Source of the DNA: Kiloniellaceae bacterium
GTDB taxonomy: Bacteria > Pseudomonadota > Alphaproteobacteria > Kiloniellales > Kiloniellaceae
DNA: 64,000 nt
Direction: 5' to 3'
NCBI GenBank assembly: GCA_021776195.1
Contig: JAJFGK010000044.1
Span: forward strand, 69,787-133,786
The position numbers and the translations under genes are program-made. Below the pieces are notes generated by a model. The model saw only the letters and a list, made by a program, of their open reading frames with translations. It searched no databases and was not told the origin of the DNA. Of this stretch, positions 34,058 to 42,306 are shown piece after piece (position 1 is the first letter of the stretch; each line of letters opens with the position of its first letter).

Positions 34058-36484
34058 ATGCGCGGCTTGATGGGCTTCACTCTTGCTATGTGCATCCTTG
34101 TTCTGAGCGGGCTGGCCCAACCGGTCCGGGCCCAGAGCCTGCTGAGCGAAGGCTACGCGGCGGGCGACTCCAGCTACGATCCGACGGAGCGCGCCGGGCG
34201 CGAAATCTGGTTCTTTGCCACGGCTTTCAACGACCGCTTCTTCACCTACTCCTATCCGCAGCGCCTCGGCGCGGCGATCGACTGGTACAAGGTCCTGGGC
34301 GCGCCCTATCGGGACGACCTGTTTCAGGGCTGGGGCGCGATCCCCGATCCGGACTGCTGCGTGCCGGGCGCCGAGAACTGCCCGGCGACCTCGCTGGAGG
34401 AGACTTATGGGATGCTCTGGTGTCCCGGCGACGACGACCTGCTCAGGTTCGTCGGAAAGGACGGCTATCGCGATCCGGCCTGCGACTTTCAGGACGGGCC
34501 CTTCCCGCATTCGACCCCCCATGGGTCCGAGGACCAGCGCCAGAGCGCTTGCGATCTGCGGTTCGGCACCTCGACCGGCGCGCTGGGTCTGCGCAAGTTT
34601 CCGAACCCGAAATTCGACGCCGCCGCCTGGCGGGAACTCAACGGCAGTGCCGCTTCATGGGCCGGCTACAGCAATCGCCTGTCCAGCGATCCGGCCGACC
34701 CCGATTCCCGCGCCACCCGCCTGTTCGACGGTTCTATCGAACCGCCTTTTCGCATCGGCATGTCCTGCGGCGCCTGCCATATTGCCTACGACCCGTTGAA
34801 TCCGCCGGACGACCCCAACGATCCCGCCTGGGAGAACATCAAGGGGCTGGTCGGCAATCAATACAGCCGGGTGTCGAACATGCTGGGCTCGGGCATGCCC
34901 GAGACCCGCCTGGAGTGGCAGCTCGTGGCCCGCGCCAGGCCGGGCGTGGTCGATACCTCGGCCCTGCCGATGGATCAGGTCTCGAACCCGGGAACCATGA
35001 ACGCCCTCATCAACATCGGCAAACGCCCGGTGCACGAGCACAGCATCTTGAAGTGGCGCAAGGCGGCAAGCTGTGCGGCGGAATCGGATCCGGCGGCCTG
35101 CTGGTGCGAGCCGGGCAAGCCCGGCAAGTGCTGGGAGCGGAGCCTGCAGACCGAAATGGTGCCCAACATCCTCAAGGGCGGCGAAGATTCGATCGGTGTG
35201 AACGAGGCCATTCAGCGGGTCTATTTCAACATCGGCAGCTGCGCCGAGCAGTGCTGGCTCAATCACATACCGGATCTGCGGGCGGCCGACCCGTCCCAGC
35301 GCAACTACGGCCACACGCCCTTCGATATCGGCCAGTGCCGCCGCGACTGCGCCAGTTTCCGGGCGATCGAAGACCGTCTGGACGACGTCAGGGAGTTCTT
35401 CCTGGCCGAGCGGCCGACCGACCTTTGGGAGGCCCGCAAGCTGTCCAGCCCGCGCGATCTGGAGATCGAACTGGATGCGGAGTTTGGCGAGGGCGCCGTC
35501 GAGACGGGACGCCGCGTCTATGCCGACAACTGCGCGCGCTGTCATTCCAGCCAGCCAGGGCCTTACGATAACGTCGACTTCCACGCCACCGACCCGGAGG
35601 ACCCGACCCTGCGGATCGACTGGCTGGGCAACGACCTGCCGTCCCTGGCGAGCGAAATCGGCACCTACTCGGCCCGTTCCCTGCATTCGAACCACATGGA
35701 AAGCCGGGTCTGGGAGCAATACGCCTCGGTCACCCTGCTGGAGCGCGCCAGCGACGCCAGCCGGCCCGAGATCATGCGGGGCGGCGGCCGGGGCTACTAT
35801 CGGAACATCTCCCTGCTGTCGACCTGGGCCCATGCACCCTTCATGCACAACAACGCTATCGGCCCGGAAATCTGCGGCAAGCCCCAGGACCCGGCGCTGG
35901 ACTTCTACCGCTCGCCCTACGTGGACGGTGAAGGCAAGCCGCTTGCCGACCCGCCGGCCTGCTGGCCTTTCGATCCGAGCGTCTCCGGCCGTTACGAACT
36001 CTACAAGGCGTCGATGGAGGCGCTGCTCAACCCGGGCCGGCGGATCCCGAAGATGTTCGTGCTGGACCAGGACGTCATTGTCGATGTGGCGCCCGAGGTG
36101 AAGATAGGCGACCTCGAGACCGGCCTGTCCCTGCGCGTGCCGGCGGGTTATCCGGCGGTCGCCCTGAACAGCCTGCGCATGAAGGACATGATCCAGGATC
36201 TGGTTCTGGTGACCCGCAACCCGGAAAAGTTCGAACAGAAGTACGCCACGATCATGACGGCGGACCAAAGGCGCGAACTGTCGGACAGCTTGAAGTCGCT
36301 GCACGTCACGCTGTTGGCCCAGCCCGGCAAGGCGGTGCTGGATCTGGTCGGCGACCAGGCCCGGTTCATTCAGCGCTACTATTCGAACGTCCTGGACCGG
36401 ATCGAAAATGCCGGACATGGCTTCGGCGAGGATTTGAGCGACGCGGAAAAACAGGCGCTGATCGCCTTCGTGGCAACCCTCTGA
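34058..36484 (+). CDS. Exported di-haem cytochrome c-type protein, large
   Basis: An 808-residue protein with a signal peptide (MRGLMGFTLAMCILVLSGLA, cut after PVRA). Two haem c sites are visible: CGACH at 237-241 and CARCH at 492-496. A later 'HAPFMHNN' (about 592-599) matches the '[HR]AP[YF][LM]HN' motif of the two cytochromes at the operon's end, a feature of the MauG/di-haem peroxidase/RoxA-like superfamily where the His is a haem ligand. The region 340-460 is rich in Cys ('CAAESDPAACWCEPG', 'CAEQCW', 'CRRDCAS'), suggesting disulfides. ATG 34058 is selected by the strong gaggagg site and the signal peptide. First gene of a six-gene plus-strand run. Periplasmic oxidation chemistry is likely; substrate unknown. 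Confidence 0.85.
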   Translation: MRGLMGFTLAMCILVLSGLAQPVRAQSLLSEGYAAGDSSYDPTERAGREIWFFATAFNDRFFTYSYPQRLGAAIDWYKVLGAPYRDDLFQGWGAIPDPDCCVPGAENCPATSLEETYGMLWCPGDDDLLRFVGKDGYRDPACDFQDGPFPHSTPHGSEDQRQSACDLRFGTSTGALGLRKFPNPKFDAAAWRELNGSAASWAGYSNRLSSDPADPDSRATRLFDGSIEPPFRIGMSCGACHIAYDPLNPPDDPNDPAWENIKGLVGNQYSRVSNMLGSGMPETRLEWQLVARARPGVVDTSALPMDQVSNPGTMNALINIGKRPVHEHSILKWRKAASCAAESDPAACWCEPGKPGKCWERSLQTEMVPNILKGGEDSIGVNEAIQRVYFNIGSCAEQCWLNHIPDLRAADPSQRNYGHTPFDIGQCRRDCASFRAIEDRLDDVREFFLAERPTDLWEARKLSSPRDLEIELDAEFGEGAVETGRRVYADNCARCHSSQPGPYDNVDFHATDPEDPTLRIDWLGNDLPSLASEIGTYSARSLHSNHMESRVWEQYASVTLLERASDASRPEIMRGGGRGYYRNISLLSTWAHAPFMHNNAIGPEICGKPQDPALDFYRSPYVDGEGKPLADPPACWPFDPSVSGRYELYKASMEALLNPGRRIPKMFVLDQDVIVDVAPEVKIGDLETGLSLRVPAGYPAVALNSLRMKDMIQDLVLVTRNPEKFEQKYATIMTADQRRELSDSLKSLHVTLLAQPGKAVLDLVGDQARFIQRYYSNVLDRIENAGHGFGEDLSDAEKQALIAFVATL

Positions 36485-36493
36485 GGTGGACCC

Positions 36494-37450
36494 ATGCTGA
36501 AACGTATTGTCATTGCCGCCGCTGTCCTCGCCGTGATCGGCGCGGGCGTCGCCGCCGTTCTGCTCTCGGGGTCCCAGGAAGATGTTGTCGCCGAGCGCCC
36601 GGATATCCCCTTCGCCCCCTTGAGCGACGCGGCGGTCAAGGACCCGGACAATCCGGCGAAGGTTTTCCGGGTCGACTTCGCCAAGGTGGAACGGGAACAC
36701 CCCCTGTCACGATCCGATCTGATGAAACTGACGCCGGCCAGTCTGCTGGCGCTGGAGCAGGAGGAGATCGACCAGATCTACGGGCGCCTGACCGCGGGCC
36801 CCATTCCCGATGGCGCCTATCAGGGCGATCTCTTCTTTGCCCGCGGCGAGGCCGGGCTCGAGACGCGCCTGCAGGAAATTCTCGGCGGTTTCGAGGGCCG
36901 GCTGGCGGGCAAGAAAGTCGACCTGCTGGAGAAGCTCGGGCGCAGTCTGTGGAAGGGCAAGATGTTCTATCGCGAGGACCGGGTGTTGCGGAACTTCATC
37001 GAGGACTTCGAGCCGCTCCGCCCGATCATCGAGAATCCCGAGGCCCTCATGACCGCCGAGGTGCCGCGCGAGGGCTGGCTGAAGTTCATCCGGCCGATGA
37101 CAAATGTCTGGCTGTTGTTTCCGGCCAAGCTCCACTGCGGCCAGAGCCTGCTCGACGCCCGCCGCGAGTCGGTCATCATCGACTATGCCTACACCGACGA
37201 GCTGCCCGGTTATCAGCCGAGCCCGGACAGTCTGGCGGGGCGCGGCGGCCTTCAGGTTCGCGACGAGATTCGCATGGTCCGTCCCGGCTTTTATCTGGGC
37301 CGCGCCTACACGAAGCGGATCTTCCTGCTGAACTTCACGCTCTACAATCCCGCCGTGGCGGAAGCCGGCGGGGAGGCCTTTGCGGCCGGCGAGGATGTTG
37401 CCGAGGACTGTTGGATCGGCGAGCAAATCCGGCACGCCGCGACACAGTGA
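36494..37450 (+). CDS. Membrane-anchored or exported hypothetical protein
   Basis: A 318-residue protein without a recognised domain. An N-terminal hydrophobic segment (residues 5-27, 'IVIAAAVLAVIGAGVAAVLL') acts as signal anchor or uncleaved signal; the rest is soluble and presumably periplasmic. There is no CxxCH. Two Cys, in 'KLHCGQSLLD' and 'VAEDCWIGEQ', may form a disulfide. It is 9 bases after the large di-haem gene with gaggtgg as ribosome binding site and 7 bases before the next haem protein gene, so it is almost certainly part of the same complex or pathway. Confidence 0.75.
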   Translation: MLKRIVIAAAVLAVIGAGVAAVLLSGSQEDVVAERPDIPFAPLSDAAVKDPDNPAKVFRVDFAKVEREHPLSRSDLMKLTPASLLALEQEEIDQIYGRLTAGPIPDGAYQGDLFFARGEAGLETRLQEILGGFEGRLAGKKVDLLEKLGRSLWKGKMFYREDRVLRNFIEDFEPLRPIIENPEALMTAEVPREGWLKFIRPMTNVWLLFPAKLHCGQSLLDARRESVIIDYAYTDELPGYQPSPDSLAGRGGLQVRDEIRMVRPGFYLGRAYTKRIFLLNFTLYNPAVAEAGGEAFAAGEDVAEDCWIGEQIRHAATQ

Positions 37451-37457
37451 GCGCGGC

Positions 37458-39116
37458 ATGGTCGGTGCCAGCATGTACCTTGGAGCCGTCGCGCTAGCGG
37501 CGGTGGTCGGGCTGGTGCCCGGACCCGGGCCTTCCTGGGCCGGCGATCCGACCCTGCTTCTCACCAGCGAGGCGCCCGGCCCGCAAGTGCCGCCGCTGGG
37601 CCGCTCGCTCTTCGACGAGCTGTTCGCGAAGGGCGGCGACCACGAGATCCCCTTTCCCTTCGAGCGCCTGCTGGGGGCGGTCAATTCGAGGCTCGCGCCG
37701 GCCCGTGCCCGGACCGCGCTGATACCCATCGGACGGTCGCTGCAGCGTTTCGCCGCCGATCCCGACTACTTCGGCTCGCCGCGGCTGGTCGTGGCTGTCG
37801 ACAGGGAAGGCACGGCCGGCATCGACCGGCCGCGTCTGAAGGACCGGCTTTATCTGGGCTATCAGCCGGCCTCCGAAACGATCGAGGTCATCAGCTACAA
37901 CGAGGCCGCCGCCCGCTTCGAGTTTCAGATCGTCAGCGGCTATGGTGGGGCTGCGTCGCCGCTCGTGGAATACCCCGAGCGTGCGATCTGTATCACATGC
38001 CATCAAGGCCACGGACCGATCTTTTCCCGTCCCCTGTGGAGCGAGACCAACGCCAATCCCTGGATCGCCGAACGGCTGGCCGGACTCGGCACTGCGTTTC
38101 ATGGCGCCAGGGTGCGGCAGGGGGTCGACGGGCCGGACGCTTTCGACCGCTCGACCGACCGCGCCAACCGTATCGCCCTGGCCAACCGCTTGTGGAGCGA
38201 AGGCTGCGGCGAGGGCAGGGACGGGGCGGCTTGCCGGGCCGGTCTTCTCCGGGCCGCCCTGATCTATCGTCTCGGCGGCAAGCGGGCGGTTTGGCTGTCC
38301 CTAGCCCAAACCCAGGCCGATTTCCGCGGTGCGCTGCAGCAACGCCTGTCGGGCCTTTGGCCCCAGGGGCTCGGGCTGCCGAGCCCCGACCTGCCGAACC
38401 GCAACCCGGCGCCAGACCTGGCCGCGGGGCGGGCACTCATCGACATTCCCGACGCGCTCGGGCCGGCCGACCCCGAGGCGCCGCGGGCGCCGGTCCTGCT
38501 TTGGGCCCAGTCCGGCACGGCGGACGAGACCTATGACGCCCTGGTCCGCGAGATCGCAAGACAGCTGTCGCCATCGGATGTTGCCTGGCTGGACCGCCGT
38601 CTCGCCGACCTGGAGGCCGAAACGAGCCAGCGTCATTCGGCGCCCTGCCGTCTCGGTCGCGTGACACGTCAGGCGGGGGTGGAAGAGCTGCGCTTCGACT
38701 GCGGCCAAAGGGGTTTGGGACTGGCGCTCCGGGGATTTGTGACCATCGGCGGGGCCCGGACCGTTGGGCGGATCGACGAACTGTCGCTCGGCCAGACAGC
38801 GGCCCTGCAGCGCCTGGGTGTGGCGAGCGTCACAGCGCGCGCGGGCGAAGCCGGCGAGACTATCGAAATGACGCCGCGGGAGAGTGGCGCCGGCTTGAGT
38901 GCCCGCCTCGTCTCCGGCGAACGGCTGGCAGCGCTCACGCTGCGAATTGGCGGGGCAGGCGAGGCGACCGCCGAGGCCTTGGTCGTCGACGATCGCTCGC
39001 TGCTGGATCGGGCCATTGCCCGCCTCGCAGAGGGTGCCGCGGAATCGCTTGGTCCAGGGCCGTTGCGCCGCCGGATGGTCTTGGCCGACCTCGATCGAGC
39101 GCTGGCGGGGCCCTGA
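37458..39116 (+). CDS. Exported protein with one CxxCH haem motif
   Basis: A 552-residue protein with a signal peptide ('LGAVALAAVVGLVPG', likely cut near SWAG). One haem c site is present: CITCH at 178-182, in 'CITCHQGHGPIFSRPLW' followed by 'SETNANPW'. The remainder (about 300-552) has no recognised domain. The ATG at 37458 follows the previous stop by 7 bases; ATG 37473 is an alternative. Mono-haem proteins with this 'CxxCHxxxGPIFS' sequence are usually uncharacterised. It would act in the periplasm with the neighbouring cytochromes. Confidence 0.78.
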   Translation: MVGASMYLGAVALAAVVGLVPGPGPSWAGDPTLLLTSEAPGPQVPPLGRSLFDELFAKGGDHEIPFPFERLLGAVNSRLAPARARTALIPIGRSLQRFAADPDYFGSPRLVVAVDREGTAGIDRPRLKDRLYLGYQPASETIEVISYNEAAARFEFQIVSGYGGAASPLVEYPERAICITCHQGHGPIFSRPLWSETNANPWIAERLAGLGTAFHGARVRQGVDGPDAFDRSTDRANRIALANRLWSEGCGEGRDGAACRAGLLRAALIYRLGGKRAVWLSLAQTQADFRGALQQRLSGLWPQGLGLPSPDLPNRNPAPDLAAGRALIDIPDALGPADPEAPRAPVLLWAQSGTADETYDALVREIARQLSPSDVAWLDRRLADLEAETSQRHSAPCRLGRVTRQAGVEELRFDCGQRGLGLALRGFVTIGGARTVGRIDELSLGQTAALQRLGVASVTARAGEAGETIEMTPRESGAGLSARLVSGERLAALTLRIGGAGEATAEALVVDDRSLLDRAIARLAEGAAESLGPGPLRRRMVLADLDRALAGP

Positions 39117-39140
39117 GGGTGTAAAAGGATGGAGCGGGGA

Positions 39141-40727
39141 ATGCCTCTTTACCGGATCGCGCTTCGCTGGATTGGCCGCTTGGCTATGGTGGCCTTCGCG
39201 CTGGCGGTCGTGTTCTCGGCCTACATGGCCATCCGCCTGACCACCGATCGGGCCGAGAGCTTCGATGACCCGGTGGCCCAGTTCAAGTACGGCTCCACCG
39301 GCGGCGACAAGAACTTCGGCATTCCCTATGTGATCTGGCAGGTCCTGCCGGTGCTCTTCAGGCAGCACCTGCCCGAGGGACGCGAGGCGGAAGGCTGGGC
39401 CGCCCTTGGCTTCATCTACGAGGACGATGCCGACCTGCCGGACGGGTTGGAGTTTCGGCGCCCGGTGGGAACCTCGCTGCGCAACTACATGGGCGTCGAG
39501 CGCACCTTCCTGAACTGTGCGATCTGCCACAGCGGGACGCTGCGCAGGACCCCGGACGATGACGCGACGGTCTTTGTCGGGATGCCGGCCAACCGGATCG
39601 ACCTGCAGGGCTTCCAGGACTTCCTGATCGCCAGCGCGCTGGATGAGCGTTTCACGCCCGAGCATATCCTGGCCCAGGCCGAGGAGATGGAGCTCGAACT
39701 CGACCTGATCAACAATCTGGCGCTGCGGTTCATCGGCGTCTACCAACTCCGGGAACGAATCCTGACGATCGCCCGGCGCTTCCGCTTTGCCGATTCCGAA
39801 CCGGCCTTCGGCCCGGGCCGCTACGATACCTTCTCACCGGCCAAGGCCCTGTTCAACTGGCCGCTGGACCAGGTTCCAGCCCACGAGCGGATCGGCGTCG
39901 TCGACTTTCCCTCGATCTGGCTGCAACGCGACCGCCAGGGACAGCAACTGCATTGGGACGGCAACAACGCGAAGGTCGAGGAGCGCAACCGCAGCGCCGC
40001 CTTCGCCACCGGCGCCTTGCCCCCTATCCTCGACCGGGTCTCGGTCAAACGCACGGAGGACTGGCTTCTCGACGCTGCGCCGCCATCCTTCGAGGACCAC
40101 TTCCCCGACCGGATCGACGCCTCGCTGCTGGCGCTGGGAACCAAGGTCTACGACAGATACTGTGCCACCTGCCACGGCAAGAACGGACGGGACTTTACCG
40201 GCGCCAAGGTCGGCAAGGTGACTCCGATCGCGGCGATCGGAACCGATCGCTATCGCCTCGACAACTATACCTACGATCTCGCCGTCAGTCAGAACGTGCT
40301 CTATGCCGAGTTCGGCGAGGAGCGCTTTCAGAATTTCCGCAAGACCGACGGTTACGCCAACATGCCGCTCGACGGGATCTGGCTGCGCGCGCCCTACCTG
40401 CACAATGGCTCGGTGCCGACCCTGTGGGATCTCCTGAAGCCGCCGTCTCAGCGTCCGGCGGTGTTTTACCGGGGCTACGATGTCTATGACCCGGTCAATG
40501 TCGGCTTCGAATCCCGGCCGGAGAAAATCGCCGCCGGACCGCGCGCGGTGCTCTTTTGCTACCAGACCCGGCTGGTCGATCCGCCGGTCTGCGACCGCCC
40601 GCCGCAGAACAACGGTACCTGTGGCCCCGACGGGTGTGCGGGCAACGGCAACGGCGGACACGACTACGGCACGGCGCTGGCCGAGGGCGAGAAACGCGCC
40701 CTTGTCGAATACCTGAAAACCTTCTGA
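39141..40727 (+). CDS. Membrane-anchored di-haem cytochrome c (RoxA/MauG-like superfamily), paralogue 1
   Basis: A 528-residue protein with an N-terminal anchor ('LAMVAFALAVVFSAYMAI') and two haem c motifs, CAICH (126-130) and CATCH (341-345). The C-terminal half has 'MPLDGIWLRAPYLHNGSVPT' (about 407-426), the conserved His region of di-haem oxygenases and peroxidases such as RoxA. It shares with the next gene the N-terminal 'FKYGS ... GIPYVIWQVLPVLF' motif, so the two are tandem paralogues. ATG 39141 is preferred over 39129 because ggag sits 6 bases before it. Substrate unknown; possible activity is dioxygenation or peroxidation at the membrane surface. Confidence 0.85.
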   Translation: MPLYRIALRWIGRLAMVAFALAVVFSAYMAIRLTTDRAESFDDPVAQFKYGSTGGDKNFGIPYVIWQVLPVLFRQHLPEGREAEGWAALGFIYEDDADLPDGLEFRRPVGTSLRNYMGVERTFLNCAICHSGTLRRTPDDDATVFVGMPANRIDLQGFQDFLIASALDERFTPEHILAQAEEMELELDLINNLALRFIGVYQLRERILTIARRFRFADSEPAFGPGRYDTFSPAKALFNWPLDQVPAHERIGVVDFPSIWLQRDRQGQQLHWDGNNAKVEERNRSAAFATGALPPILDRVSVKRTEDWLLDAAPPSFEDHFPDRIDASLLALGTKVYDRYCATCHGKNGRDFTGAKVGKVTPIAAIGTDRYRLDNYTYDLAVSQNVLYAEFGEERFQNFRKTDGYANMPLDGIWLRAPYLHNGSVPTLWDLLKPPSQRPAVFYRGYDVYDPVNVGFESRPEKIAAGPRAVLFCYQTRLVDPPVCDRPPQNNGTCGPDGCAGNGNGGHDYGTALAEGEKRALVEYLKTF

Positions 40728-40742
40728 CGAGGGGAGAAGGCC

Positions 40743-42281
40743 ATGAGTAGCACGAGCGATTCGCCACAGAAGTCTGGCACGAAAGACGGGGCCGGTTCCA
40801 AATCGATGCTCCGACGCTACGGTTTTCTCCTCGGCCCGGCGCTGCTCGGTCTCATCGTGCTGCTCGGGCTCGGCTACGCGAACTACAAGTTCTTCCGGGT
40901 CGTGCCCCAGGACGTCTGCAGCGATGTCGAGCCGGCCAACAAGGAGGCGCTCTGCCCCGACGAGGCGGAAGAACGCTTCAAGTACGGCTCGCTCGGGGCC
41001 GAAGCCGACCGCGGCGTGCCCTATCCGATTTTTCATGTCCTGCCGCGCGTCTTCGGCGATCTGCTGCCGGGCCCCGGAGGCTACCGCGCGCTGGGCATCC
41101 CTTGGGAAGAGGGACGCGAGCTCCCGGTGGGCTTTTCCAAGAAGACCCTCGGTTTTCCGCGCATCACGCAAAACTGCGCCGTCTGTCACACCTCGACCTA
41201 TCGGACCAGTGCCGAGGCCAATCCCGTCATCGTGCCGACCGGGCCGTCGCACACCTCCAACGTCCAGGCCTTTCTCGATTTCCTCGAGGCCGCGGCCAAC
41301 GACTCGCGCTTCACGGCGGATATCATGTTGCCGGCAATCGAGCGGAGCTTCGACCTGTCGTTCGTCGACAAGCTGATCTACCGCTTCTTGATCATCCCGA
41401 TGACCCGCGATGCCATCCAGGCGCAGGCCGCCCAGTTCGATTGGATGCGGGCCGCGGGCCGTCCGGATTGGGGGCCGGGCCGCGACGACCCCATGAACCT
41501 GACGAAATTCTTCATGATCGAGATCGCCGACGACGGCAGCACGGGCAATGCCGACTTTCCCTCGATCTGGAACATGGGGGTGCGCGAGGGCCACTCGCTG
41601 AACTGGGCCGGCGAAACCCGGGATCCCCTGGCCGTGTTCATCGACTCCGCCCTCGGTCTCGGCGCCCCGCCGGGGCCCGCCTTCATCGAGCGCATGAAAG
41701 AGATGCGCGCCTACCTGCGCAGCAAGGCGCCGCCGCCCTTCCCACGGGATTTTCCGATCGACGCGGCCAAGGCCGCGGCCGGCAAGCCGATCTACGACCG
41801 TTACTGTGGCGACTGCCACGGCTGGGACGGTGCCTACCTGGGCAAGGTCATCCCGATCACCGAAATCGGCACGGACCGGGAGCGCTTCGATACCTGGAGC
41901 CAGGAACACGCCGATGCGACCAACAAGGTGGCCAGGGAGATGGGCGTGGAGCGCAAGGACATGGTCAAGGATGTCGGCTATGTCAGTCAGCCGCTCGACG
42001 GCATCTGGCTGCGCGCACCCTATCTGCACAACGGATCGGTGCCGACCCTGCGCGACCTCCTGAATGCACCCCAAGACCGGCCCCAGGTCTTCTATCGCGG
42101 CTGCGATCTCTACGATCCGGCGAATGTGGGCTTCGTGTCGTCCGGGCCTTCTAAAGCCTGTCCACGGGTTTTCGAGCTTCGAACGACGGATCGCGGCAAC
42201 GGCAATGGCGGGCACCTCTACGGTCTCGATCTCGGTGCCGAAGAGAAGAATCAGCTGCTCGAGTACCTGAAAACCCAGTGA
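40743..42281 (+). CDS. Membrane-anchored di-haem cytochrome c (RoxA/MauG-like superfamily), paralogue 2
   Basis: A 512-residue protein with a cytoplasmic Lys/Ser-rich tail, one membrane segment (about 27-48, 'LLGPALLGLIVLLGLGY') and two haem c motifs, CAVCH (145-149) and CGDCH (355-359). Conserved with the preceding protein: 'KYGSLGAEADRGVPYPIFHV', 'FPSIWNMG', 'QPLDGIWLRAPYLHNGSVPT' and the C-terminal 'GNGNGGHLYG'. Ribosome binding site ggggagaagg. Tandem duplication followed by divergence of the haem spacers is the simplest explanation. It ends 25 bases before the patatin-like gene. Confidence 0.85.
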   Translation: MSSTSDSPQKSGTKDGAGSKSMLRRYGFLLGPALLGLIVLLGLGYANYKFFRVVPQDVCSDVEPANKEALCPDEAEERFKYGSLGAEADRGVPYPIFHVLPRVFGDLLPGPGGYRALGIPWEEGRELPVGFSKKTLGFPRITQNCAVCHTSTYRTSAEANPVIVPTGPSHTSNVQAFLDFLEAAANDSRFTADIMLPAIERSFDLSFVDKLIYRFLIIPMTRDAIQAQAAQFDWMRAAGRPDWGPGRDDPMNLTKFFMIEIADDGSTGNADFPSIWNMGVREGHSLNWAGETRDPLAVFIDSALGLGAPPGPAFIERMKEMRAYLRSKAPPPFPRDFPIDAAKAAAGKPIYDRYCGDCHGWDGAYLGKVIPITEIGTDRERFDTWSQEHADATNKVAREMGVERKDMVKDVGYVSQPLDGIWLRAPYLHNGSVPTLRDLLNAPQDRPQVFYRGCDLYDPANVGFVSSGPSKACPRVFELRTTDRGNGNGGHLYGLDLGAEEKNQLLEYLKTQ

Positions 42282-42306
42282 GCGCAAGCGCACCGAGGGG
42301 GCGACC

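Noticed and set aside
34655..36700. About 680-codon open frame antisense to the large di-haem gene
   Set aside because: The haem motifs, signal peptide and ribosome binding site all lie on the other strand.
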